Shown here: positions 1 to 7,203 of the stretch, in pieces | Layout of the letters: each line of letters starts with the position of its first letter | How positions within the stretch are numbered: the first letter of the stretch is position 1 | Origin: JANYJJ01 sp038241115 | Lineage (GTDB): Bacteria; Pseudomonadota; Gammaproteobacteria; Burkholderiales; Burkholderiaceae_C | Assembly (NCBI GenBank): GCA_038241115.1 | Contig: JBBRGA010000018.1 | Coordinates: 1 to 33,499 of the forward strand | Direction: 5' to 3' | DNA length: 33,499 bases | The notes under the pieces: generated by a model | Database searches by the model: none | What the model saw: only the letters and a program-made list of their open reading frames with translations | Told to the model about the DNA's origin: nothing | Program-made: the position numbers and the translations under genes

Positions 1-2
1 GA

Positions 3-158
3 CGGCTTTTGAGCGTTTGGATTGTCGGCCAGTTGGCGCGTGAAGGGCGTCGGGTTTATGCGGCTGATGGGGCCTGGACACAAGGGTTTTGGCGGTGGGT
101 AACTGAAGCTTTGCAAGCGCAAGAATGTGCAGGTCCGATAACTGGAGCCGCTCCATGA
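3..158 (+). CDS. 3' end of an unidentified gene (partial at window edge)
   Basis: An open frame enters from the left edge and ends at TGA 156-158. It encodes about 51 residues containing LLSVWIVGQLAREGRR and DGAWTQGFWRWVTEALQ. The composition, a tryptophan-rich amphipathic C-terminus, looks like a real protein end rather than noise. The stop overlaps the ATG at 155 in an ATGA arrangement, which is typical of translationally coupled genes. That supports both frames having been genuine coding sequence. I do not recognise the family, and too little is present to assign a function. Confidence 0.45.
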   Translation, partial: RLLSVWIVGQLAREGRRVYAADGAWTQGFWRWVTEALQAQECAGPITGAAP

Positions 159-286
159 CCTCACCTGCTGTCGTTTCCAAGCCAACCGTCACACCACCCT
201 TTCGCGCCGATCACGTCGGCAGTTTTTTGCCTGGTGGTGGAGATGGCTCAGGAGGTGTGGGGCTGAAACCCGCGTTGCGCGCTTGA
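155..286 (+). pseudogene. Truncated N-terminus of a MetE-like methyltransferase
   Basis: ATG 155 follows a good GGAG Shine-Dalgarno at 144-147 and overlaps the preceding stop. The first 25 or so residues include PPFRADHVGSFL, the characteristic start of the MetE/YxjG family (cobalamin-independent methionine synthase-like proteins, normally about 370 aa or more, C-terminal-domain type). Right after GSFL the family resemblance is lost: a glycine-rich stretch follows and the frame stops at 284-286, giving only 43 aa. The tail overlaps the 3' end of the opposite-strand radical SAM gene. The simplest reading is a deletion or rearrangement junction near position 230 that removed the rest of the gene. 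A functional 43-aa peptide is unlikely. Confidence 0.55.
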
Positions 287-2257
287 GGCGGCTCGATTCA
301 TTTCGAGCGCCCGCGCAATTCGGTGCTTGCCCACCGTCGTGCGCGGCACTTTGCCTGCAAACCAGGTGCGCACGTCTTCCTCCAAGCCCAGGCCGTGCAT
401 GTAGTTGTAGAGCGCTTTTTTCAGCGCCACGCCGAGCACGTCGTGGTCGACACCTGTTGGGTCGATGAAGGCGATGTCATTGCGCGCAAACGTGCCTTTC
501 GGAAGCGGCTGCAAGCTCACGCCGTAGTCCTGCGGGTTCATGCCCACAGGCGAATGCACGGTGCACGCAAAACGGTGAAAAAAGCCCGACTGAATGCAGC
601 CCGCCTCGAACAACTGGCGCACATATTCCAACGCGTCTACTGTGTCTTGCACGGTCTGCGTGGGGAAGCCGTACATCAGGTAAGCGTGCACCAGGATGCC
701 GGCGTCGGAAAACGCTTTGGTCACTTGCGCCACCTGATCGACCGACACGCCTTTTTTCATCAGCTTCAGCAAGCGGTCTGACGCCACTTCCAGGCCACCC
801 GAAATGGCGATGCAACCGCTGTCGGCCAATTCCTGGCACAGCTCGGGCGTGAAAGATTTCTCGAACCGAATGTTGCCCCACCACGAAATGGCCAGCTGCC
901 TGCGCTGCAGCTCGGCGGCGAGTGTTTTCAAGGCCTTTGGCGGCGCGGCTTCGTCGACAAAATGAAAGCCCGTCTCGCCCGTCTCGGTCACGATGGTTTC
1001 AATTCGGTCTGCCAAGGTGGCGGCCGATGCACCCTCGTAGCGCGAGATGTAGTCGAGGCTCACGTCGCAAAAACTGCACTTTTTCCAGTAGCAACCGTGC
1101 GCCACGGTCAGCTTGTTCCAGCGCCCGTCCGACCACAGCCGGTGCATCGGGTTCAGCATGTCCAGCAGCGACAAATAGCGCCCCAGTGGCAGGCCGTCCC
1201 AGGTCGGCGTTCCGACCTCGGCAAAGGCGACATCGGCCTCGATCATGTTGATGTACTTGACCTCTGCGGGGGCCTCAGCGCTTGCCGCCGTCCTGACAAA
1301 CGTTCGCACCAGACGCTGCTGTGAGCGTTTGCCTTGCAAGTGCTCCAGCAACGCGAGCAAGGGCCGCTCACCGGCGTCCAGCGTCACGTAGTCAAAGTGA
1401 TCAAACACGCGCGCCTCGGTCAAATCGCGCAGCTCGGTGTTCACAAACCCACCGCCCAGAGCCATCACGATGGACGGGTCGTGGGCCTTGATGGCTTGCG
1501 CAATTCGAAACGCTGCGTACACCGAACCTGGGAAGGGAGTCGACACCAACACCAGCGTGGGCGCATGGCGCGTGACGGCTGCCAAGGTCAGCGCCACCAA
1601 GGTGGTGTCGACCAAATTCAGCGGTGCCGCCAAGGCCTTGGCCAGCGGCTCGAAACTGGCTTGGCTGCCCGCCAACGACTCGGCGTAGCGCACAAATTCA
1701 AAACGCGAATCGACTGCATCTCGCAACACGTCGGCAATGTCGTTCAAGTAAAGCGTGGCGATGTGGCGCGCCCGGTCCTGCGCACCCAGCGCTCCGAAGG
1801 CCCAGGCCAGCGGATCACCGCCGTCGTCGTCGACAAACACATCGAGCGACGCAAAGCGCGGCCCTTCGGGCAAGAACGCGCGGCTCCCAATGCGGTGCGC
1901 CAACGTGGCGTCTCGGCCTTGCAAAAACGAGATGGCGGCGTTGATCGTGGCGGTGTAGCGATCAAACTGCGCGTCAAACATTTGCACCAGCGGTGTTCGA
2001 TGCTCAACAGCCAAGCCGTGTATGACCTCGCGAACCTGCTGCAAACCGTCTCGCGAAAACAGCGCCAGCACCAAGCCCAGGGCCAGGTCTTCTTGCACCG
2101 CGCTGAAGCCACGTGATCGCAAAAATCCGGTGATGTAAGCCGTGGACGGGTAAGGCGTGTTGAGCTGCGTCATCGGTGGGATGACGCTGAGAATGCGCGG
2201 GGATTCAGGCAAAGGCATGGAAGTTGGCAGATGGAAAACAGCAGACAGCAGATTCAT
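248..2257 (-). CDS. B12-binding-type radical SAM protein
   Basis: Predicted 669-aa radical SAM enzyme with an N-terminal cobalamin-binding-like region. The N-terminus has PPMTQLNTPYPSTAYITGFL. A Rossmann-like stretch further on (about residues 215-310: LVLVSTPF, then ALGGGFVNTEL) fits a B12-binding fold. The radical SAM core follows, with its cluster cysteines in CYWKKCSFC at residues 389, 394 and 397. The spacing is C-x4-C-x2-C rather than the classic C-x3-C-x2-C. ISGGLEVASDRLLKLMKKG and YLMYGFPTQT are typical of the later barrel. I chose ATG 2257 because it leaves the 2292-2305 palindrome outside the gene. An upstream ATG at 2332 would add 25 poorly conserved-looking residues, and ATG 2218 is also possible. 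No clear Shine-Dalgarno decides it. The substrate is unknown. The gene is divergent from def. Confidence 0.8.
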   Translation of the reverse strand: MNLLSAVFHLPTSMPLPESPRILSVIPPMTQLNTPYPSTAYITGFLRSRGFSAVQEDLALGLVLALFSRDGLQQVREVIHGLAVEHRTPLVQMFDAQFDRYTATINAAISFLQGRDATLAHRIGSRAFLPEGPRFASLDVFVDDDGGDPLAWAFGALGAQDRARHIATLYLNDIADVLRDAVDSRFEFVRYAESLAGSQASFEPLAKALAAPLNLVDTTLVALTLAAVTRHAPTLVLVSTPFPGSVYAAFRIAQAIKAHDPSIVMALGGGFVNTELRDLTEARVFDHFDYVTLDAGERPLLALLEHLQGKRSQQRLVRTFVRTAASAEAPAEVKYINMIEADVAFAEVGTPTWDGLPLGRYLSLLDMLNPMHRLWSDGRWNKLTVAHGCYWKKCSFCDVSLDYISRYEGASAATLADRIETIVTETGETGFHFVDEAAPPKALKTLAAELQRRQLAISWWGNIRFEKSFTPELCQELADSGCIAISGGLEVASDRLLKLMKKGVSVDQVAQVTKAFSDAGILVHAYLMYGFPTQTVQDTVDALEYVRQLFEAGCIQSGFFHRFACTVHSPVGMNPQDYGVSLQPLPKGTFARNDIAFIDPTGVDHDVLGVALKKALYNYMHGLGLEEDVRTWFAGKVPRTTVGKHRIARALEMNRAASSAQRGFQPHTS

Positions 2258-2291
2258 TTCGACGCCAGTCGACAGGGCCGACGACGCGTGT

Positions 2292-2305
2292 CCGAATATA
2301 TTCGG
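2292..2305. promoter_or_regulatory. Perfect 14-bp palindrome between divergent genes
   Basis: CCGAATATATTCGG is a perfect inverted repeat with an AT-rich centre in the roughly 165-bp gap between the radical SAM gene (-) and def (+). Position and symmetry fit an operator for a dimeric regulator. No regulator gene is adjacent and the motif was not matched to a known one. Confidence 0.35.
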
Positions 2306-2380
2306 TGGCCAGCGTGCCGAGATACAGCGCAAGGACGTCCCGCTCGGCGCGAACGCAGCGAGTCATCTGCACGTTTTTTC

Positions 2381-2386
2381 TAAAAT
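2381..2386 (+). promoter_or_regulatory. Possible -10 element of def
   Basis: TAAAAT lies 38 bp upstream of the def ATG, just after a T-run. It is the best -10-like hexamer in the gap. No convincing -35 box is seen at 17 bp spacing, so this is a weak call. Confidence 0.2.
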
Positions 2387-2423
2387 CAAACTGATTCCCG
2401 AACTGACCCGACCCGACCCAACC

Positions 2424-2960
2424 ATGACCATTCGCGAAATTCTCAAAATGGGCGACCCTCGCTTGTTGCTGATTGCCAAGCCAGTTGAAAACTTCAACAG
2501 CCGTGAAATGCGCACCCTGATCGGTGACATGTTCGAGACCATGCATTCGGTCAACGGCGCAGGTCTGGCCGCACCGCAAATTGGTGTGGACCTGGCTTTG
2601 GTGATCTACGGCTTCAAGCAGAACCAGCGTTATCCCGACGAGCAACCGGTGCCGGAGACAGTGCTCATCAACCCGCAGATCACGCCGTTGGACGATGTGG
2701 AAGAAGAGGGCTGGGAAGGCTGTTTGTCAGTGCCCGGTTTGCGCGGCAAGGTGCCGCGCTTTGCGCGCATCCGCTACACCGGTTTTGATGAAAACGGCCA
2801 TCCGATTGACCGCGAAGCCGAGGGCTTTCATGCCCGCGTGGTGCAACACGAATGCGATCACCTCATTGGCAAGCTCTACCCCATGCGGGTGCGCGACTTC
2901 ACCCAGTTTGGCTACACCAGCGTGCTGTTTCCCGAACTGGACGCGGGCGACGACGACTGA
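2424..2960 (+). CDS. def: Peptide deformylase
   Basis: A 178-aa metalloenzyme that removes the formyl group from the initiator methionine of nascent proteins in the cytoplasm. All three family motifs are intact: GAGLAAPQIG, EGCLSVPG and HECDHL. They supply the metal-binding Cys and two His and the catalytic Glu. Length is normal for bacterial deformylases. ATG 2424 gives the usual N-terminus (MTIREILKMGDPRL). The open frame runs further upstream, but those residues are not family-like. The usual partner fmt is not adjacent. The gene is divergent from the radical SAM gene and ends 14 bp before the end of the convergent histidine kinase gene. The acidic ending AGDDD is unremarkable. Confidence 0.96.
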   Translation: MTIREILKMGDPRLLLIAKPVENFNSREMRTLIGDMFETMHSVNGAGLAAPQIGVDLALVIYGFKQNQRYPDEQPVPETVLINPQITPLDDVEEEGWEGCLSVPGLRGKVPRFARIRYTGFDENGHPIDREAEGFHARVVQHECDHLIGKLYPMRVRDFTQFGYTSVLFPELDAGDDD

Positions 2961-2974
2961 GCTTCGAGTCGCCC

Positions 2975-4015
2975 TCAAGCGCGCAGCGAGAAGTGAAACG
3001 CCGCGCCTTTGTCCACCTCGGCATCGGCCCAAATCTCACCTCCGTGGCGGCGCACGATGCGCCGCACCGAGGCCAGGCCCACGCCGGTGCCAGGGAAGTC
3101 GTTCGCGCTGTGCAAACGTTGAAACACACCGAACAGGCGGTCTGAGAAACGCATGTCGAAGCCCGCACCGTTGTCGCGCACTGTGAAGGTGTGAACCGGG
3201 TTTGAATTGGCGTTCGCGTTCAGGCTGGGCATCGCCTCGCCGCGCTCGAAAACCACCATCGGTTGGGCGCATTTGCCGGTGTACTTCCAGGCATTGCCGA
3301 TCAGGTTTTCCAACACCATGCGCAGCAGCGTGGGGTCGCCATGCGCCAGCAGACCGGGCTCGATTTGCAGCGTCACATTGCGCTCGGGTGACTGCCTGCG
3401 CAAGTCGTCGGCCACAAAGCCCGCCAACTGCGTCAGGTTCACCGGCTGCTGGGCCAGTGGCTGGGTTGTCAGTTGCGACAAGGCCAGCAGCGCATCAATC
3501 ATGCTGTTCATGCGCGCGGCAGCCGCCAAAACGCGGTCGAGGTGATCGTTGCCGATGCGGTCCATCACGCGGCCGTAATCTTCTTTGACGATTTTGGTGA
3601 AGCCTTCCACCACCCGAATGGGCGCGCGCAGGTCGTGCGACACGGTGTAGTTGAACGAAGCCTGCTCGTCGTGCTCGGATTGCGAAAACGGCGAGCCGGC
3701 GGTTGCGGTGGTGTTGTTGGTGCTGTTGCCGGAGCCGGAACTGGTGCTGGAGCCAAAGCCGGCGCTGGTACCGGCGGCCGCACTGTCGGCGGCTTTATGG
3801 ATCGCGCCAGGGCTTGTTGCAGATGCTGTGGAATCAGACGTCGCAGGCGCGGCTTGATGGGCGCGCTCGCGAGCTTCATTCAGCGCCGCAGTCAGTTGCT
3901 GCTGCAATGACCGTTCACGTTCCAATTGTCGCCACATCAACGCCGCACCGATTGCCAAAATCAGGAGTGCCAAGCCGCTAAAAAACAACGCCCCGACCAG
4001 CCAAGTTGCCGTCAT
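2975..4015 (-). CDS. Membrane-anchored sensor histidine kinase
   Basis: A 346-aa kinase with one N-terminal transmembrane helix (about residues 5-27, LVGALFFSGLALLILAIGAA) and a basic/coiled stretch (RQLERERSLQQQL). A low-complexity Ala/Ser/Thr/Gly linker follows at about residues 55-112. The HisKA domain has its phospho-acceptor in SHDLRAP (His127). The HATPase domain has an N box (LENLIGNAWKYT), G1 box (DNGAGFDM), F region (LFGVFQRLH) and G2 box (GTGVGLASV). The catalytic region looks complete and is of the bacteriophytochrome-like type. There is no periplasmic sensor, PAS, GAF or HAMP domain, so the signal is unknown. The gene is divergent from the Hpt and REC-GGDEF-EAL genes at 4394-7095, which are plausible partners. 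The linker is encoded by degenerate GC-rich repeats and may vary in length. Confidence 0.88.
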   Translation of the reverse strand: MTATWLVGALFFSGLALLILAIGAALMWRQLERERSLQQQLTAALNEARERAHQAAPATSDSTASATSPGAIHKAADSAAAGTSAGFGSSTSSGSGNSTNNTTATAGSPFSQSEHDEQASFNYTVSHDLRAPIRVVEGFTKIVKEDYGRVMDRIGNDHLDRVLAAAARMNSMIDALLALSQLTTQPLAQQPVNLTQLAGFVADDLRRQSPERNVTLQIEPGLLAHGDPTLLRMVLENLIGNAWKYTGKCAQPMVVFERGEAMPSLNANANSNPVHTFTVRDNGAGFDMRFSDRLFGVFQRLHSANDFPGTGVGLASVRRIVRRHGGEIWADAEVDKGAAFHFSLRA

Positions 4016-4393
4016 AAATTAAGCGCGCGCTGACTGCGGCATGGCGAGTTGACGGGGGTGGCATTCGAGCCGTTAAAAAAGTCACAAAGCATTCAGTTCA
4101 AGGGGCAAAGTCAGGGTCGGCTCAAGTCTCGCACAGGGTTGCCGACAACCAGTGTGATGTGCAAGGATGGATTGCGTGCCCTGGGGCAGGTCTGGGCGCG
4201 GCCATGGCTTCACGTCTGAGTGTGAAGTCTGGCGCTTCAACGTTTTGGTTTCCCATGTTTTTCAAACGCGGTGGATTCGGAATCGCTTTTGTGAGTTGCC
4301 CTGGCGAGAGCCCCGCGCGCTGTGGTCATCAGGCACACTTCGCCTTGTTGTTCAGATCAACTTGTTTTCCTCGATTTCTGTTCACCCAAAGAG
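4016..4393. other. Divergent intergenic region
   Basis: This 378-bp region separates the divergent kinase and Hpt genes and must hold both promoters. A TTGACG at 4049-4054 followed 17 bp later by GTTAAA (4072-4077) is the only promoter-like pair I noticed on the + strand, and its -10 is poor. There is no convincing coding frame, RNA gene or strong hairpin. An upstream extension of the Hpt frame exists, but its residues are not family-like. Confidence 0.4.
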
Positions 4394-4840
4394 ATGTTTT
4401 TCCTGAATTTTCGTCAGCACCCACTGCGCTCCTTGAGCGCAGCGCTCAACCGCGAAACCGTGGGTGGAAGCTCTGTAGGGCTGCCGGCGGTACTCGACGA
4501 GGCAGCGCTGGACCGTTTGCGTGGCCTTGACCCCACCGGCGCCGCGCAGTTGATGCCGCGCGTGTTGACAGCTTTTGACGCTTCGCTGGCCCGCTTGATG
4601 CCTCAGCTCGCAAGCGCTCAAGGCCTGCACGACTGCAACGCGATTCGCCTCGTCGCGCACACGCTGAAGTCGTCGTCGGCCAGCCTTGGCGCGCTCCATT
4701 TGTCCAAGCTCTGCGCAGAGCTGGAAGGCAGCGCACGACGCGGCGAACTCGACGGCCTGGACGCACGCGTCGATGCCATGCGCGCAGAGTGCGAAATCGT
4801 GGTGGCGGCGCTTCAACAAACCTTCTCTGCGCGCCCATGA
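4394..4840 (+). CDS. Stand-alone Hpt phosphotransfer protein
   Basis: A 148-aa histidine phosphotransfer protein. The four-helix Hpt domain spans about residues 40-145, with the phospho-accepting histidine in VAHTLKSSSASLGA (His89), the classic Hpt H-box. Its helical partner LSKLCAELEGSARRGEL follows. The start at 4394 is chosen because an AAAGAG Shine-Dalgarno-like sequence sits just upstream; earlier in-frame ATGs precede non-family residues. The stop overlaps the next ATG (ATGA, 4837-4840), so translation is probably coupled to the REC-GGDEF-EAL gene. The likely role is shuttling phosphate between a receiver domain and another in a multistep relay. The divergent kinase has no receiver domain of its own, so the relay partner is uncertain. 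Confidence 0.85.
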   Translation: MFFLNFRQHPLRSLSAALNRETVGGSSVGLPAVLDEAALDRLRGLDPTGAAQLMPRVLTAFDASLARLMPQLASAQGLHDCNAIRLVAHTLKSSSASLGALHLSKLCAELEGSARRGELDGLDARVDAMRAECEIVVAALQQTFSARP

Positions 4841-7095
4841 AAAAGAATTTCGGGTTGATCGACGACGATTTGAGCGAGCCGTTCAAAGTGCTTCTGGTCG
4901 ACGACGACGAGGTTAATTTGTTGTTGACCTCCATCGCGCTGCGCGAACGCGGCTTCCACGTGACCGAGGTCACCAGTGGCGAGGCTGCGCTGCACGCACT
5001 GGCCGACTGGCTGCCCGATGTGGTGGTGCTGGATGCGCTGATGCCCGGCATGGACGGATTTCAGACCTGCCAGTCCCTGCGCGGCTTGCCAGGCTTCGAG
5101 GCCTTGCCGGTATTGATGCTGACTGGTTTGGACGACGACGCGTCCATCACCCGCGCCTACGAGGCCGGTGCCACCGACTTCTTCGTGAAGTCCACCCAGT
5201 GGAGCTTGCTGGGCGGACGCCTGCGCTACCTGTTGCGCGCATCGCGCACGCGCCTGGAGCTGGAGCGCAGCAAGGCCAAGCTGGCGCGCGCACAAGACCT
5301 GGCGCGCATGGGCAGCTTCGAGTGGCGGCGCCAGCAAGGCGTGTTGGTGCTGTCGCTGGAGGCCTTGCGCGTGTTTGGCAAGGGCTTGGGTGACGTGCTG
5401 CCGTTTCGCGCCTTGATGCGCTTGCTCTTGGTCGAAGAGCGGTCTGGATTTTTCAACATGCTGCGCGATGTGCGGTCCCACAGCTCGGTGCTGGCCACCG
5501 ACATTCCGGTCAGCTTGAGCGATGGTCGCCAGCGCATCGTCCACCTCGAAGCCGAGCCCGAATTTGACGAACACGGCGTGCTGATTGGCTACACCGGCAT
5601 CGTCCAGGACGTGACCGACCGGCGCGTGGCAGAAGACAAGATCCGCCACCTCGCAAACTTCGACACCCTGACCGGCTTGCCCAACCGGCGCCAGGTCATT
5701 TGGCGCACCGAGCGCGCGCTCGAACATGCGCGCCGCCTCAACCACCAAGCCGCGGTGCTGCTGATTGACCTGGACCGCTTCAAGATCATCAACGACACGC
5801 TGGGCCACGGTGCCGGTGACGAATTGCTGATCGAAGTGTCGCGTCGTCTGCGCTCGTGTGTGCGCCACTCAGACCAGGTGATGGACAGCTCAATCGAATC
5901 GATGGGTTCGCGTTCGCACCGCACGCTGGAGGCCGTGGGCCGTTACGGCGGCGATGAGTTTGTGGCGCTGCTGCCCGAAGTGATCGACGACCGCGACGCC
6001 GAACGCGTGGCCGAACGCATCCTCGATCAAATGCGTGAGCCGATATTTGTGAGCGGCCAAGAGTGTTTTGTGACTTGCAGCGTGGGCATATCGCTGTTCC
6101 CGCGTGACGGCGCTTCGGTGGCCGATTTGATGCGCAACGCCGACGTCGCGATGTACGACGTCAAGGCGCAAGGCCGCAACGCCGCCTCGGTCTACCGGCC
6201 GCAGTTGGCGGGCAAAGGCCGCGAAAAACTGGAGATGGAAAGCGCGCTTCACAAAGCCCTGGAGCGCGGCGAACTGGTGCTGCACTACCAACCCAAAGTA
6301 GATGTGCGTGGTGCCCGCATGGTGGGTGCCGAAGCGTTGATGCGCTGGAATCGCAACGGCGTGTTGGTGCCGCCCATGGACTTCATTCCTCTGGCGGAAG
6401 AAAGCGGCTTGATCGTTCCCATGAGCGAATGGGCCATCCGCGAAGCGGCGCGTCAGGCGCGTGTCTGGCAAGACAGTTTTGGGTTCAAGGATTCAATTGC
6501 CGTGAACATGCCCAACCGCTTGTTCGAGCGCACCGACTTGGTTGAACACATCCACCAAGCCGTCACCATGTACGGCGTGCCGCACAGCTCCATCGAACTG
6601 GAAATTACCGAAACCGGTTTGATGAAAGACCTGCAAAACGTCATTCCGTCTTTGCATCGCTTGAACGAAATTGGCGTTGAAATTTCTATCGACGACTTTG
6701 GCACCGGTTACTCGTCTCTGGCCTACCTCACCACACTGCCCATCAGCGAGTTGAAGATTGACCGCTCGTTCGTACGCGACCTGGGCCTGACGCCGCAAAG
6801 CTCGGCGGTGGTCACCGCTGTGATTGCGCTGGCGCGCTCGCTGGGCCTGCGAGTGATCGCTGAGGGTGTGGAAAACCTGCGCCAAATGGAGGTTCTGAAT
6901 CGGCTGGGCTGCGGCATCATGCAAGGCTTTTTGTTCAGCCGCCCGCAGCCGCCCGAGGCGATAGAGCAATGGGTACAGCAAACCATATTGCCCAAAAAAG
7001 CGCCCTGGATAGGCAAGGCCAGCGACCTGGATGCCGCAGAGGCGCTGATGTCGCCTGAAGCTGCGCTGCGACGCAACAAACTTCCAGCCTCCTGA
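4837..7095 (+). CDS. REC-PAS-GGDEF-EAL cyclic-di-GMP protein
   Basis: A 752-aa response regulator with both diguanylate cyclase and phosphodiesterase domains. REC: acidic DDDE at 22-25, phospho-acceptor Asp66 in VLDALMPGMDG, Thr96 and Lys118. A PAS-like segment follows at about 155-285, ending in GYTGIVQDVTDRR. The GGDEF domain starts at HLANFDTLTGLPNRR and keeps an intact GGDEF at 371-375. The EAL domain keeps EAL (499-501), ELEITE, DDFGTGYSSLAYL, KIDRSF and AEGVE, so it looks catalytically competent. An unusual insert of about 19 residues lies between an I-site-like RHSD (343-346) and the GGDEF loop. ATG 4837 is chosen for its 4-bp overlap with the Hpt stop. Output is probably controlled by REC phosphorylation; the net sign cannot be told from sequence. 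Confidence 0.92.
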   Translation: MKKNFGLIDDDLSEPFKVLLVDDDEVNLLLTSIALRERGFHVTEVTSGEAALHALADWLPDVVVLDALMPGMDGFQTCQSLRGLPGFEALPVLMLTGLDDDASITRAYEAGATDFFVKSTQWSLLGGRLRYLLRASRTRLELERSKAKLARAQDLARMGSFEWRRQQGVLVLSLEALRVFGKGLGDVLPFRALMRLLLVEERSGFFNMLRDVRSHSSVLATDIPVSLSDGRQRIVHLEAEPEFDEHGVLIGYTGIVQDVTDRRVAEDKIRHLANFDTLTGLPNRRQVIWRTERALEHARRLNHQAAVLLIDLDRFKIINDTLGHGAGDELLIEVSRRLRSCVRHSDQVMDSSIESMGSRSHRTLEAVGRYGGDEFVALLPEVIDDRDAERVAERILDQMREPIFVSGQECFVTCSVGISLFPRDGASVADLMRNADVAMYDVKAQGRNAASVYRPQLAGKGREKLEMESALHKALERGELVLHYQPKVDVRGARMVGAEALMRWNRNGVLVPPMDFIPLAEESGLIVPMSEWAIREAARQARVWQDSFGFKDSIAVNMPNRLFERTDLVEHIHQAVTMYGVPHSSIELEITETGLMKDLQNVIPSLHRLNEIGVEISIDDFGTGYSSLAYLTTLPISELKIDRSFVRDLGLTPQSSAVVTAVIALARSLGLRVIAEGVENLRQMEVLNRLGCGIMQGFLFSRPQPPEAIEQWVQQTILPKKAPWIGKASDLDAAEALMSPEAALRRNKLPAS

Positions 7096-7203
7096 GGCCA
7101 GCCGGGACTCACCTTCGGCAGCGCCGCTGACCATTCCAAGCGCACCGCTGAAGTACCACTTGCGCGCCGCAAGACCATTGCATGACCGCCGGACGACCAC
7201 CGC

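Noticed and set aside
205..230. Terminator-like GCCGA-TCACG-TCGGC followed by TTTTTT
   Set aside because: It lies within the ADHVGSFL coding stretch of the MetE-like start, where such sequence arises from the conserved residues. Its role as a terminator is unsupported.
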